Source: Candidatus Zhuqueibacterota bacterium (lineage in GTDB: Bacteria; Zhuqueibacterota; Zhuqueibacteria; Oceanimicrobiales; Oceanimicrobiaceae). Taken from it: a DNA stretch of 20,523 bases. The notes beneath the pieces were generated by a model. It worked only from the letters and a program-made list of their open reading frames with translations. It was not told where the DNA came from and ran no database searches. Positions 1 to 8,150 of the stretch are shown here, piece by piece. Positions within the stretch are counted from its first letter, which is position 1. Each line of letters opens with the position of its first letter. The stretch covers positions 35,974-56,496 of the forward strand of contig JAABYK010000258.1 in assembly GCA_011775825.1 (NCBI GenBank), in the 5' to 3' direction. The translations under genes were made by a program, and so were the position numbers.

Positions 1-989
1 GCCTCTTTCTCAAAAATACCCATGGGACCATTCCAAAAGATGGTCTTTGCGGAGTTAATGTTCATTTTGAACTCCTCGACACTCTTCGGCCCGATATCGA
101 CGCCTCTCCAACCGTCCGGAACTTCCGGACCATCGGTGACCTTTTGTTCGGTTTCATTTTCGACCTTTGCGATCAAATGGTCTTTTGGCAGAACAAATTG
201 CAGCTTTTTGTAAGGATGCGGTTTGCTTGCCACAACCATCGTGTTGTACGCCATGGCCAAATGTTCTTCATCCAGAATAGAATCGCCAATGGCAATCTCT
301 TTTGATTTTAGAAATGTGTAGGACATCCCCCCCCCAATCAGAATTGCACTGGCCCGGATCACCAAATTATGAATGACTTTTAGTTTATCAGAGACTTTTG
401 CACCGCCCAAAATCACGACATAAGGTTTCTCAGGAGACTCCAGAAGCTTGGTTAAGTTTTCGATCTCCGACTGAAGCAAGTAACCCGCGGCAGCCTCTTT
501 TATGTGTTTCGTCACCCCCTCAGTGGAAGCATGGGCGCGATGCACGGCGCCAAATGCATCGTTGACGTACACGTCTCCGAAACTCGCCAATTGCTCTGAG
601 AATTCCGGGTCATTCTTTTCCTCTTCCGGATGAAAGCGCGTGTTTTCAAGCAGGAGCACTTCCCCATCTTTCAAGTTATCAACGAGGCTTTGAACCTTAT
701 CGCCGACGCAATCGGAGGCCATCTGCACGTCTTTTCCAAGAGTCTCGGAAAGATGCGCGGCCACCGGCGCCAGACTAAATTCTTCTTTCACCTGACCTTT
801 TGGTCTGCCGAGATGTGACATCAATATCAATCTGCCGCCGTCTTCGAGGATTTTCTTGATGGTGGGAAGCGCCGCTTGAATTCGGGTGTCATCCGTTACT
901 TTGCCGTCAGCCAACGGCACGTTAAAGTCTACACGAGTTAACACACGTTTGCCGCTGAGTTCTAAATCATCAATTACAAGCCGATCCAT
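1..989 (-). CDS. pgk: Phosphoglycerate kinase, 3' end cut by window edge
   Basis: Glycolytic enzyme transferring phosphate between 1,3-bisphosphoglycerate and ADP in the cytoplasm. The reading frame is open from ATG at 989 to the left edge, 329 complete codons of an expected 390-400, so about 65-70 C-terminal residues lie outside. Family signatures appear in order: RVDFNVPL (residues 19-26), SHLGRPKG, a LLLENTRFHPEEE stretch, VNDAFGAVHRAHAST, VILGGAKVSDK, IGGGMSYTFL, and near the edge FWNGPMGIFE. The start is supported by a perfect AGGAGG at 994-999, only four bases from the ATG. No frameshift is seen. It is a housekeeping gene with no evident link to the signalling cluster and is separated from the PilZ gene by 197 bases. 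Confidence 0.97.
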   Translation of the reverse strand, partial: MDRLVIDDLELSGKRVLTRVDFNVPLADGKVTDDTRIQAALPTIKKILEDGGRLILMSHLGRPKGQVKEEFSLAPVAAHLSETLGKDVQMASDCVGDKVQSLVDNLKDGEVLLLENTRFHPEEEKNDPEFSEQLASFGDVYVNDAFGAVHRAHASTEGVTKHIKEAAAGYLLQSEIENLTKLLESPEKPYVVILGGAKVSDKLKVIHNLVIRASAILIGGGMSYTFLKSKEIAIGDSILDEEHLAMAYNTMVVASKPHPYKKLQFVLPKDHLIAKVENETEQKVTDGPEVPDGWRGVDIGPKSVEEFKMNINSAKTIFWNGPMGIFEKE

Positions 990-1046
990 GTAACCTCCTG
1001 TTCAATTGCCAAGGGATTGATTCCGTGGAAATACAAAACTGAATCT

Positions 1047-1074
1047 AAAATACTCGAATTTACGAAAAAATCAA
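1047..1074 (-). promoter_or_regulatory. Candidate sigma70-type promoter for pgk
   Basis: On the minus strand a TTGATT box (1069-1074) is followed after 16 bases by TATTTT (1047-1052), in an A+T-rich stretch. It would start transcription near 1040, leaving a leader of about 50 bases before the pgk AGGAGG. Both boxes match consensus at four of six positions, so this is a plausible but unproven assignment. Confidence 0.35.
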
Positions 1075-1186
1075 GTGAATAGACCAATGAAAGACAGGCA
1101 AAGTGAAACATTGACAAAATCGAGACGATTGCGCTACGCGGAACTTACCTACCTTTGTGACAAAAGGGAGACGTACAAGTTCAGGC

Positions 1187-1543
1187 TCAATCGGTGATGT
1201 AGTTTTCCAGTCGGGAGGAACTCTTATTATTGATTTCGATCAACTCCAACACGCATAAGCAGTCATCGCCTTCTGACGTCGGTCTGATTCTCTGCAAACT
1301 CGTGATTGCTTCTACGGATTTTCCGTTTGGGAGTTGGATCTCAACCTTCGTGGTGAATCTTTTCACGGCCTTGGCGATGTTTTTATAATGACTAATGAAA
1401 GCCACGCCGCCCAGGCTTAGGTTCAAAACCCTGCCGGTCACCGGCTTCCCCTTAACGCCAAACACCTTGATGTAACATCCGTTTTCCCCCTTCATATCCA
1501 TTCGCGGATATTTTCGCTTTTCAACCGAGTTATGATGATTCAT
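1187..1543 (-). CDS. Small PilZ-domain protein (probable c-di-GMP receptor)
   Basis: A 118-residue cytoplasmic protein that is essentially one PilZ domain. The N-terminal RKYPR (RxxxR, about residues 10-14) and NLSLGG ((D/N)xSxxG, about 42-47) are the two cyclic-di-GMP-binding motifs, with the usual beta-barrel-like stretch after them (VEIQLPNGKSVEAI). PilZ proteins of this size act as adaptors that change partner proteins when c-di-GMP binds. There is no signal peptide or membrane segment. Start ATG at 1543 has only a weak ribosome binding site. It stands alone between pgk and the secreted-protein operon, with a candidate promoter just upstream. Its target cannot be deduced from the sequence. 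Confidence 0.88.
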   Translation of the reverse strand: MNHHNSVEKRKYPRMDMKGENGCYIKVFGVKGKPVTGRVLNLSLGGVAFISHYKNIAKAVKRFTTKVEIQLPNGKSVEAITSLQRIRPTSEGDDCLCVLELIEINNKSSSRLENYITD

Positions 1544-1893
1544 CTTAACACCAACCCATTTAAGTGACTAATAGCCAGTGTAACAAAATAGTCAGAGAAC
1601 AATCAAAAAAGCTTGCCGCACGAACTGAAGGGAAACGTGAATGTGTCGACAGAATATTAAAAAATTGCAACATAATAAGCAAGCAAAAATGGCCGACAAT
1701 TCAAATTTCTTACCCTCCTGATATAATTGATTTGATTAGGATTATTTGTGGGACTTAGCTAGGGTTCTCCCCAAGGCTTGCTATTTAGCCACACAATTTG
1801 AGGTAGTACTGTATAGCTTAGCTTGTCTTCCAGCAGTGGTGTTCGGAGGCAATCCGTGCCGCATTCGATATCCGACTTGACTTCCCGAAGATA
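1544..1893. other. Intergenic stretch without convincing gene
   Basis: 350 bases between the PilZ gene and the 3' end of the secreted-protein operon. The PilZ promoter candidate is at its left side. A 64-codon plus-strand reading frame (1564-1758) exists but begins at a non-ATG codon, has no ribosome binding site and no recognisable motif, so I do not call it. No strong GC-rich hairpin with a T-tract was seen that would terminate the upstream operon. Confidence 0.5.
1577..1606 (-). promoter_or_regulatory. Candidate promoter for the PilZ gene
   Basis: On the minus strand TTGATT (1601-1606) and TACACT (1577-1582) are separated by 18 bases, ending 33 bases before the PilZ start codon. The boxes fit the sigma70 pattern moderately well, and the position fits a short leader. 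Confidence 0.35.
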
Positions 1894-3198
1894 TCAAAGT
1901 TCTTTAATCACTCGGTAGATGAGTTCGACTAACTCAATTGGAATCACGCTGCCTGGACTGATGATTCCCCTGACTTCTTTGGCGATATCCCAACTTGCCG
2001 TCCAGTGATTCCATTCGTTGTAAAACGCCCGACTTTCTACGTATTCGACAACGGCTTTAGAAATGATTTCGACGGCATTGCTTTTGATTTCCGGATCGTT
2101 CAGATCGAACATCAATTTGATCTTAAACTGAGGCAAATAGTAGGCGACAATTTCGGCAACCAGTTTTTCATGAGTTCGCCCAACATCATGATTATCGGAA
2201 TTGTCATTATCAGACTTTTTTGCACCGTGACTGCCATTTGTCTGCAGGCCAAAATTATTGGCGGATGGGGCTGAATCTAAATCTTCCTTATTTCTGCTAA
2301 ATTTATAAAAGTCCGGCCGCTTACTTGTCGGATTTTCGTAGAGAATTAACCAGTTTGCCAGGGGTTCCATGATATGCTGTTGTTCCTGATCGGCCCGTAC
2401 ATAAAATCGTGTAAGCGGCGTATAATCGATGCGTCGATGATGGTTTAAGCGTAAAACGTATGTACCTTGTGGCAATGCCACATATGTCTTGACCTCGCGG
2501 GATCGTCTAAATACCTCCTCAAATGCATCTCGAATTCGTTCTTCAGAAAGGAAATATGTATAATTTATTGCTTGGTTTGTCTCATCCTGGATTCGGGCGA
2601 GTTCAATTTTTTCGGGACTAAAATTTGCCGTAACCCTGAAGTTCCTGAACGAAATCACCAGCTTCCCAAACTCAAATAGCCCCTGACCTTTGTCTTCAAT
2701 AATGTCGATGAGACGAAAATATATTTTATCACCCGCCTGAATCTTCTGCGGTAAGTCTTTAAAAATCACCGGCGGATCATCTTTGTCTTCATACAGATTT
2801 AGGGCTTCATAATATTCGTAACACGCCCTCTCGTAATACTCGGTGTTTAGGGGGGCTTTCTCCAGATACATGAGTGACTTAAATATAAGCGCCCGTGCCG
2901 CAATGTCTCGTGGCGTTCGGGTCTTCTTTTCAGAAAAGTTGAGAGTTTCATAGATTTCCATGACCTGACCTATATAAACAGTCAGGAGATTCTCAAATGC
3001 TTGCAGCTCGTGAGTACTGGACTTGTCTTCATAATACAGCTTCTGATATTCGAGATACGTTTTAAGAATGCTATTCTCATGTTGCCGCATTCGCTCAATT
3101 AGGATTTCCTCACTTTGTGCGTACCCGAACGTGGATCGCGAAAGCACCGAAAGGCTGATTAAAAACAGATAAACAGAGTTTGTCAGGACGGCCTTCAT
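1894..3198 (-). CDS. Secreted two-part protein with N-terminal helical domain, paralogue of its upstream neighbour
   Basis: Predicted exported protein of 434 residues, family not recognised. A signal peptide covers about residues 1-28, with likely cleavage near FGYA-QS. Residues 30-165 are helical and match the neighbouring 191-residue protein through ELxAFExLxTxY, IAARxLxFxxLxYLE, ACxxYxxALxL and GxKxYxRL. Residues 175-280 look beta-rich and include LPQGTYVLRL, a turn seen in PEGA/carboxypeptidase-regulatory-like sandwiches. An Asp/Asn-rich linker (about 326-340) leads to a C-terminal helical part. A start one codon further upstream (TTG) is possible, but ATG at 3198 is chosen because it forms TGATG with the stop of the previous gene, a translational-coupling arrangement. 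It is the last gene of the operon; a periplasmic role is inferred. Confidence 0.8.
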   Translation of the reverse strand: MKAVLTNSVYLFLISLSVLSRSTFGYAQSEEILIERMRQHENSILKTYLEYQKLYYEDKSSTHELQAFENLLTVYIGQVMEIYETLNFSEKKTRTPRDIAARALIFKSLMYLEKAPLNTEYYERACYEYYEALNLYEDKDDPPVIFKDLPQKIQAGDKIYFRLIDIIEDKGQGLFEFGKLVISFRNFRVTANFSPEKIELARIQDETNQAINYTYFLSEERIRDAFEEVFRRSREVKTYVALPQGTYVLRLNHHRRIDYTPLTRFYVRADQEQQHIMEPLANWLILYENPTSKRPDFYKFSRNKEDLDSAPSANNFGLQTNGSHGAKKSDNDNSDNHDVGRTHEKLVAEIVAYYLPQFKIKLMFDLNDPEIKSNAVEIISKAVVEYVESRAFYNEWNHWTASWDIAKEVRGIISPGSVIPIELVELIYRVIKEL

Positions 3199-3773
3199 CA
3201 ATCTTTTCCAAGATTCGAGAGTTTGTTCGTAATTCTAAAGCAATCTATCATCTGAAAATTCTTTTCTCGACTGTCTAATAGGTCCGCCAGGCGGCTGTAC
3301 AACTTGTTTCCCACCCAGACTTCATGCGGCAATTTCGTGCTAAGTAGAGGCTCTTTTGACCTGTTCTGCGACAAATGCAAAGCCTTCTTATAATCCTCAC
3401 ACGCTTTGCCGTAATTGCCTGGATTTTCCTTCGCCCTCTCAAGATAGGTCAACGCACGAAATAAAAGGCAACGCGCGGCAATATTTTGTTGCGTTTCCAA
3501 AGTGGTGCCTTCCATTCTCCAAAACGTGTCGTAAAGATTGAGGATCTTATCCACATAGATTGTGATCAGCGACTCGAAAGCCCGAAGTTCATTTCCTCTT
3601 CTTCCGGGATCTTCGAATAGGAACTTTTGAAGCTCATTGTAGATACGAACGACATCACGTTCCAATGATACCATTTGTTCTTCTAATTTCATCTCAATCG
3701 GTTGCGCAACCAGAGTCTCGAATGCCCCCCCAAAAAACACCACGATAAGTAGAAGCCACTTTGCTAAATTCAT
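3198..3773 (-). CDS. Secreted helical protein, short paralogue of the downstream gene
   Basis: A 191-residue protein with an N-terminal signal peptide (about residues 1-23, ending LVAQ). The mature part is almost entirely helical and is clearly homologous to residues 30-180 of the next gene product: NELRAFESLITIYVDK, NIAARCLLFRALTYLERA, YGKACEDYKKALHL and VGNKLYSRLADLLD all have counterparts there in the same order. It lacks the beta-rich and C-terminal parts of that paralogue and ends at a TGA overlapping the next ATG by one base. Its ATG at 3773 directly follows the TAG of the upstream gene with no gap. The pair looks like a tandem duplication with either loss or gain of the C-terminal half. 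Molecular function unknown. Confidence 0.8.
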   Translation of the reverse strand: MNLAKWLLLIVVFFGGAFETLVAQPIEMKLEEQMVSLERDVVRIYNELQKFLFEDPGRRGNELRAFESLITIYVDKILNLYDTFWRMEGTTLETQQNIAARCLLFRALTYLERAKENPGNYGKACEDYKKALHLSQNRSKEPLLSTKLPHEVWVGNKLYSRLADLLDSREKNFQMIDCFRITNKLSNLGKD

Positions 3774-5213
3774 CTAATCACCCTCTCTTACCGATGATGA
3801 CAGGTTACGTGCGTGATCGGCTATACATTTAATCATGGGGCGCAGCCAGAGAAGCACCGGCTGTAACCCGAAGCGTTCTGCAATTCGTCTATAAACGGTC
3901 GCAAAAGGCATCAGTTCGGAAGCTGACGAATTGCTTAATTGTCCGCAGAGATTGCTCTGGGACAATCCATTTGTGTCCAGGACCGACTTCCACGCTTTGT
4001 CTACCATGTCAACCGCAAACTCTTTATCACCGATTTCATAGCCAATCTCGGAAAGCCTTAAATACAAATCCTCGTAGCCGTCCCATTCGAATTTTTGCTT
4101 ACGGCCAAAGGCACCATCGGGCACGAGAAGTTCTTCACCAACTCGCTTGGCCCTGGCATAAGCGTTTAACCGATTTGTAGAATCTGCGAAGCTGAAATAG
4201 TAGTTGACCAGACGAAAAATGGCGTTCCCGTACACTTTTTTGATTTCGGTTGCAAGCGATAAACGGATATTCGAACCGCGATCCACCAGCAGATCATACG
4301 CTTGTTGTGCCTTTTCACGAGCATACTGAAGGTCGGCTTCCGGATGGTTGTTGATGCCCTCCTTCTCCATAAACAACGCAACTTTTGTGAGTTCTTTGAG
4401 CATCTCGGCTTTCCTTTGCGTGCTCTTGGCGTGCTTATAGGCCAATTCCAGGTTTCGGCGGGTTTGGCGATAGTTGTAATCATCCGGATAGGTGTTAAGA
4501 TCTTTCTGGGCGGCAAAACCGCGCGCGCGCCATTCGTTGCCTCTCAGGTTGAACTCGTCTTCCACAGCCCTCTGACGATAAACTCGAAAATACAAGCTAT
4601 CTTGTGGACTCAAAACGCCTTTTTCAGCCAAGTCGCACGCAAGCCGTACCATGAAACTCGAGAACAAACCATTGGTGACTGCACTATCTGGTGGCGTAAT
4701 CGTGAGCTCTACTGCTTGATTGATAAAGATTCTGATTTTATCGACGAGTTCCTGATTTACTGCCCACTCATTTTTCGCATACAACCCCAGAACCCCTTGC
4801 CAGGCATGGACCAAGCCGTCCAGGTAGGTGCCGTCCTGGAGCTCAATGGCCCGAAGAGACTCCATGTAGCCAAAATTGAAGGCAATCTCCGGATCGCCAA
4901 ACAGCTCATAACTCTTCTTGAGTGACAGAATCGCGGCATCAAGAGTTACCGAACTTCGATCCTTGAGATAGAGTTGATACTCTGCAAAACCTTTGTATCG
5001 ATACACGCTCTTCATGACGTCGGTGAAGCGACACTCCACATCCGGGACACTCTCGGCACAGCGTGTTAACACCTGTCTACACAGGTCCACGGTTCTTTCA
5101 TAATCACTGCTGTTGTACGCCTGTTGAATTTCCTCATATAAGGAGCTGACGGGTTGACCGAAGCCCATGTTCGTCGCGAGCAAAAACACAGGTACGAAAA
5201 GAAGCCTTTTCAT
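3774..5213 (-). CDS. Exported TPR-like helical repeat protein
   Basis: A 479-residue predicted periplasmic protein. A signal peptide covers residues 1-19 (MKRLLFVPVFLL core, likely cleavage before Q20). The mature protein is helical throughout and reads like divergent TPR units, for example YEEIQQAYNSSDYERTVDL (26-44) and a segment around residues 91-125 ending FGYMESLRAIEL. There is no catalytic motif, so it is best seen as an interaction or assembly protein. The start is well supported by GAGGAG nine bases upstream of ATG at 5213; this site overlaps the stop region of the TonB-like gene 13 bases away. The gene directly abuts the following one, so these genes are co-transcribed and probably act together. 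The specific family is not recognised. Confidence 0.8.
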   Translation of the reverse strand: MKRLLFVPVFLLATNMGFGQPVSSLYEEIQQAYNSSDYERTVDLCRQVLTRCAESVPDVECRFTDVMKSVYRYKGFAEYQLYLKDRSSVTLDAAILSLKKSYELFGDPEIAFNFGYMESLRAIELQDGTYLDGLVHAWQGVLGLYAKNEWAVNQELVDKIRIFINQAVELTITPPDSAVTNGLFSSFMVRLACDLAEKGVLSPQDSLYFRVYRQRAVEDEFNLRGNEWRARGFAAQKDLNTYPDDYNYRQTRRNLELAYKHAKSTQRKAEMLKELTKVALFMEKEGINNHPEADLQYAREKAQQAYDLLVDRGSNIRLSLATEIKKVYGNAIFRLVNYYFSFADSTNRLNAYARAKRVGEELLVPDGAFGRKQKFEWDGYEDLYLRLSEIGYEIGDKEFAVDMVDKAWKSVLDTNGLSQSNLCGQLSNSSASELMPFATVYRRIAERFGLQPVLLWLRPMIKCIADHARNLSSSVREGD

Positions 5214-5226
5214 GGCTCAATACTCC

Positions 5227-6282
5227 TCAATTATTCAAGCTTAGCTTTAGCAACCCTCTCAAAACCCTTCTGAGTTCGGCGATTGAGGTCTTGTTGCTTG
5301 TTCCTATCACTTTTATCCACACATTGCCGTTATTTCGCCAATGAATCTCATGTTTTACTCCATCAGAATAACTGAAGTTAATGAGGAACCCTCCCGGATT
5401 TCGTTGAATTTCCTTGGGGACGCTTCCATAGCGGCCCTTGTTCAGCCGGTCAAGTTCAGCGTTAATCTTGTTCCAAAGTTTGTAATCTTCGGTTCCGATG
5501 GTTGAGGATGCAAAAGAAAGAATTTTCTCCGGAGCTCCGGAAATCCCCAACGATGTCTGCCGTTTTTTCTGTTTCGCCGGTTTGTCTACCTCTTCCAAGG
5601 AAACAGGCTTTGTCTCTAAATTAAACTCGACATTGTCTGAGATCAATTGTCGATGGCCGCGCTTCGATTTGCCGATGTCGAGGCTACTGTTGTCACCATC
5701 ATAGAATTTGCCTTTTTGCAGGGCGATGTTGCCATCATTGGAAGCCCGACCGTCTCTCAGAGCCAACTCTGAACGCGAAATGCTTCCCATCGGCGAATTG
5801 GAAAGCAGGTAGTTACCCATGTCGTTCGCACTCAATGCCAAATCCGCCTCCTCCTGATTTTCACCGAGCAGCTCTTCCAACTCTTCTTTCTGAAACCCTT
5901 CCTCTTGAGCATCCACCTCGGTGGGTGGTAATTCCACCAATTCTTCCATTTTGAGCTTCGGCTTTTGGTCAACAGGAGGAGGAATTTCCGGAATTTGGAT
6001 ATTTTCGAAGACGATTTGCTTTGGTTCGGTTGGAACAGGCTCTATTTTTACGTTCGTCGCCACCCGAAACATCAAAATTGTGACAACTAATGTCGCGATT
6101 AACGCCTTTTCAAGGCTCTTTTGGTAGCCAAATTTTAGACGTCCAAATTGGGTGCTCTTAGAGCTTTTGCCTAAGACAAATTTTCTGGAACCCCGATTCT
6201 TGCCGAACACAATTACTTCTGTCAGATAGAGTTTTAAATGAAGCCCGTCACCTGTGGTTAGGACATTGAACGAGTTTTTCAC
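5227..6282 (-). CDS. TonB/TolA-like proline-rich membrane protein
   Basis: A 351-residue inner-membrane protein with a cytoplasmic N-terminus, one membrane helix (about 59-75), then a proline/acidic linker (81-145: PVPTEPKQIVF, IPEIPPPVDQKPK, VELPPTEVDAQEE) that resembles the periplasm-spanning linker of TonB-family energy transducers. A low-complexity middle leads to a folded C-terminal domain (about 263-347) with the hydrophobic alternation GGFLINFSYSDG, reminiscent of TonB/TolA C-domains but without the usual YPxxA motif. Partner and transport role are inferred only. The frame starts at GTG 6282 with no clear Shine-Dalgarno sequence; the roughly 50 residues before the helix are longer than usual, so the true start may be downstream (for example another GTG near residue 25). 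First of the tightly packed four-gene block. Confidence 0.7.
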   Translation of the reverse strand: MKNSFNVLTTGDGLHLKLYLTEVIVFGKNRGSRKFVLGKSSKSTQFGRLKFGYQKSLEKALIATLVVTILMFRVATNVKIEPVPTEPKQIVFENIQIPEIPPPVDQKPKLKMEELVELPPTEVDAQEEGFQKEELEELLGENQEEADLALSANDMGNYLLSNSPMGSISRSELALRDGRASNDGNIALQKGKFYDGDNSSLDIGKSKRGHRQLISDNVEFNLETKPVSLEEVDKPAKQKKRQTSLGISGAPEKILSFASSTIGTEDYKLWNKINAELDRLNKGRYGSVPKEIQRNPGGFLINFSYSDGVKHEIHWRNNGNVWIKVIGTSNKTSIAELRRVLRGLLKLSLNN

Positions 6283-6453
6283 AAATACTGTGCCATTTTC
6301 GTTGAATGGACAATCTCTTGTGGATGGTTATTTAAAATGAACTTAAACAGTGGTAGCTTTGATGAAAATCTCGGGTGGCTGTTCTATTTCGAGACACCTA
6401 TCCGAAAAAAATACAGAAGCGCCTTAACTTCCCTAATACAACAAATCCAAAAA

Positions 6454-7440
6454 CTACTCACCTATTTCTTCTAAATTTGGCAAATAAAGCGGCTTCTTAT
6501 GTCCAAATCTTAATAACACACATTGAAGGACTGATTCCGGTGCATGATACTGGAGGTTCACAAATAAGCTGCTTGCTCTTTGAAACAGGCTTGTGTCCAA
6601 TCTGAGGCCGAAGAGACGCTCCTCTCCAAACTTGAGAACGGTGGTATCAAATTCAGGTATCTTTGCGATATAAATCCCCTTCCCAATATAGATTGCAGGA
6701 ATCTCTCCCAGAGAAGGTTCCTTTTCAGAGAACAGGCTGATGTAATCCCCAAAAACCAAGTCTCTTATGTCTGTTGGATGAAACGTGGGTTTCTTGGTGT
6801 CTGAGATCAACTCATGCACTTTCTCGAACCTACCTTTACCAGCATTCTCCAGTATTTCCGCGGCAAGCTCCATAATTCCCACAAACTCAGATGGCTCATC
6901 TATGGGTGCTGGCGCGTTCTTGAAATCCTCCTGATAAGCGTACCGGGTTATCACCCGGGTCCAGACCGCCCGTTTGGATTCGAAGGTTGGAACCACTTCA
7001 AGCTCAAGCACCTTGACTTCATAGCGGGCCTGGCGAGGCTGTGAATTCTTCACGAGATTGACATACAGGGTGTAGTCTCGCCGCAGATTGTCCGGTCTCG
7101 GCGGGTGTGAGCGCAGCAGCCCGATTATGTTGTCTCGCGCCGTAATCCTACGGTTCCTCAAAGACTGATCGATGGCTCTGTAGACCGCACGAATTGAATT
7201 TTGCTCGATGTCGTCATCTTCGTAGGCACATCCGAACGTCTGAATGTAATCATTGTTTTCATAAACCTGTTCCAACGGCGTTTTGATCACCTGCTTCATG
7301 ACGCCGATAAGCGTCTGGTGGTCATCTTTTGCCCAACATTTCTCATCAAACTTCTTTCTATCCTTAAGGATAAAAGGAAATGCCGGTTTAGTATAAATCG
7401 TTGAAAATAAGAGTAGGAAGCAAAGAAAAAAGGAAGCCAT
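6454..7440 (-). CDS. Exported protein of unknown family
   Basis: A 328-residue protein starting at ATG 7440 with a hydrophobic N-terminus (MASFFLCFLLLFSTIYT) that reads as a signal peptide. The mature part is mixed alpha/beta. Residues about 110-150 contain a segment (RRDYTLYVNLVKN, then RYEVKVLELEVVPTF) that looks like extended strands. No catalytic motif, repeat or lipobox is apparent and I do not recognise the family. It is separated from the TonB-like gene by 171 bases and so may be its own unit or the first gene of the operon. Upstream lies a palindromic site and then the IS1380 remnant. Export to the envelope is inferred from the signal peptide. Confidence 0.75.
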   Translation of the reverse strand: MASFFLCFLLLFSTIYTKPAFPFILKDRKKFDEKCWAKDDHQTLIGVMKQVIKTPLEQVYENNDYIQTFGCAYEDDDIEQNSIRAVYRAIDQSLRNRRITARDNIIGLLRSHPPRPDNLRRDYTLYVNLVKNSQPRQARYEVKVLELEVVPTFESKRAVWTRVITRYAYQEDFKNAPAPIDEPSEFVGIMELAAEILENAGKGRFEKVHELISDTKKPTFHPTDIRDLVFGDYISLFSEKEPSLGEIPAIYIGKGIYIAKIPEFDTTVLKFGEERLFGLRLDTSLFQRASSLFVNLQYHAPESVLQCVLLRFGHKKPLYLPNLEEIGE

Positions 7441-7461
7441 AGTTGCCCCTGGTTTTTGTCT

Positions 7462-7513
7462 TGAGTCTCCCCCGAGATCATTCGCTAAAAAAATCTTTGC
7501 ACTGAGTCTCAGT
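7462..7513. promoter_or_regulatory. Paired palindromic sites, candidate operator
   Basis: A 13-base palindrome, ACTGAGTCTCAGT (7501-7513, perfect arms of six around one base), lies 61 bases upstream of the exported-protein start. A second copy of its core, TGAGTCTC, sits 41 bases away at 7462-7469 and forms an imperfect dyad with GAGATCA (7474-7480). Two related dyads in front of a start codon are typical of a repressor or activator site. The binding protein is unknown. Confidence 0.35.
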
Positions 7514-7575
7514 TTACGAAATTAGTCCATATTCCAACCATCTGCGTAAAAAATAATGCAGGCTCCTCCATTAAA

Positions 7576-7591
7576 CCTGGATAATTCATAA
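7576..7591 (+). repeat. Left terminal inverted repeat of IS1380 remnant
   Basis: CCTGGATAATTCATAA; its partner on the opposite strand at 8151-8166 is identical except for one base. It begins with CC, as expected for IS1380-type ends. Confidence 0.75.
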
Positions 7592-7639
7592 GTATTTAAA
7601 ACACAATAAAAGTTCTCCTTGTAAATTGTCATAGATATG

Positions 7640-8004
7640 GAGCATGCCAAAGCGAAGCAACTGTACCGCAAAGTCTACTGCGGACGCGGGCGCTGAACCT
7701 AACATCAAAGAACATAAACTCGACTTTGAAATGGGACTGAACCTCGTGCCACCGTTTCGAAGCAAATCAGTTCCGCTTGTTTTTATTACATTCGGCTGCT
7801 GACGTGCTATTTCATGCGTTAAGAACCAATGTTCTCAAACACACTCGCTGGGCAAAAACAAGCATGGGAACGCTCCGGCTGCGTTTCTTGAAAATCGGCG
7901 CTTCCGTGCGGGAATTAAAAACACGTATTTGCTTCGATCTACCATCGAGCTATCCTTTAACCTTAAATACAAGCGACGGACATAGCTGCGTCATAACACG
8001 GTGA
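7640..8004 (+). pseudogene. 3' fragment of IS1380-family transposase, frameshifted twice
   Basis: Conceptual translation across three frames gives the conserved C-terminal region of IS1380 transposases. The pieces are LYRKVYCGRGR (frame of 7640), then AEPNIKEHKLDFEMGL (from 7692), then TSCHRFEANQFRLFLLHSAA continuing to FLKIGASVRE and FDLPSSYPL (from 7741, stop TGA 8002-8004). The family hallmark RGxxENxIKE is recognisable around the first junction. Frame changes lie near 7691 and 7740, each explained by one extra or missing base. The N-terminal two-thirds, with the first catalytic acidic residues, is absent, so the gene is dead. The last 75 codons form an open frame from a TTG but should not be annotated as a separate protein. 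Confidence 0.85.
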
Positions 8005-8150
8005 AACAACCTCTGCAGAGCACATAACCAGTCCATTTATCGCTTCCGCAACCCTCCCATACCACCAAATCGTCACAACTCGAAGCTCTAACGCCACAGA
8101 TTGAATGAAACGGTAGCTATCTATTCACCGCCATCGTGCTTATGGTGAGT

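Noticed and set aside
1564..1758. 64-codon plus-strand frame
   Set aside because: Non-ATG start, no ribosome binding site, no motif; it overlaps the likely PilZ promoter.
4302..4925. 207-codon plus-strand open frame
   Set aside because: It lies wholly antisense to the exported repeat-protein gene, has no ribosome binding site or family motif, and the minus-strand gene has a signal peptide and operon context.
7777..8004. Stand-alone 75-residue protein
   Set aside because: The frame begins at TTG inside the IS1380 transposase remnant, and the same-frame homology extends upstream of that codon.
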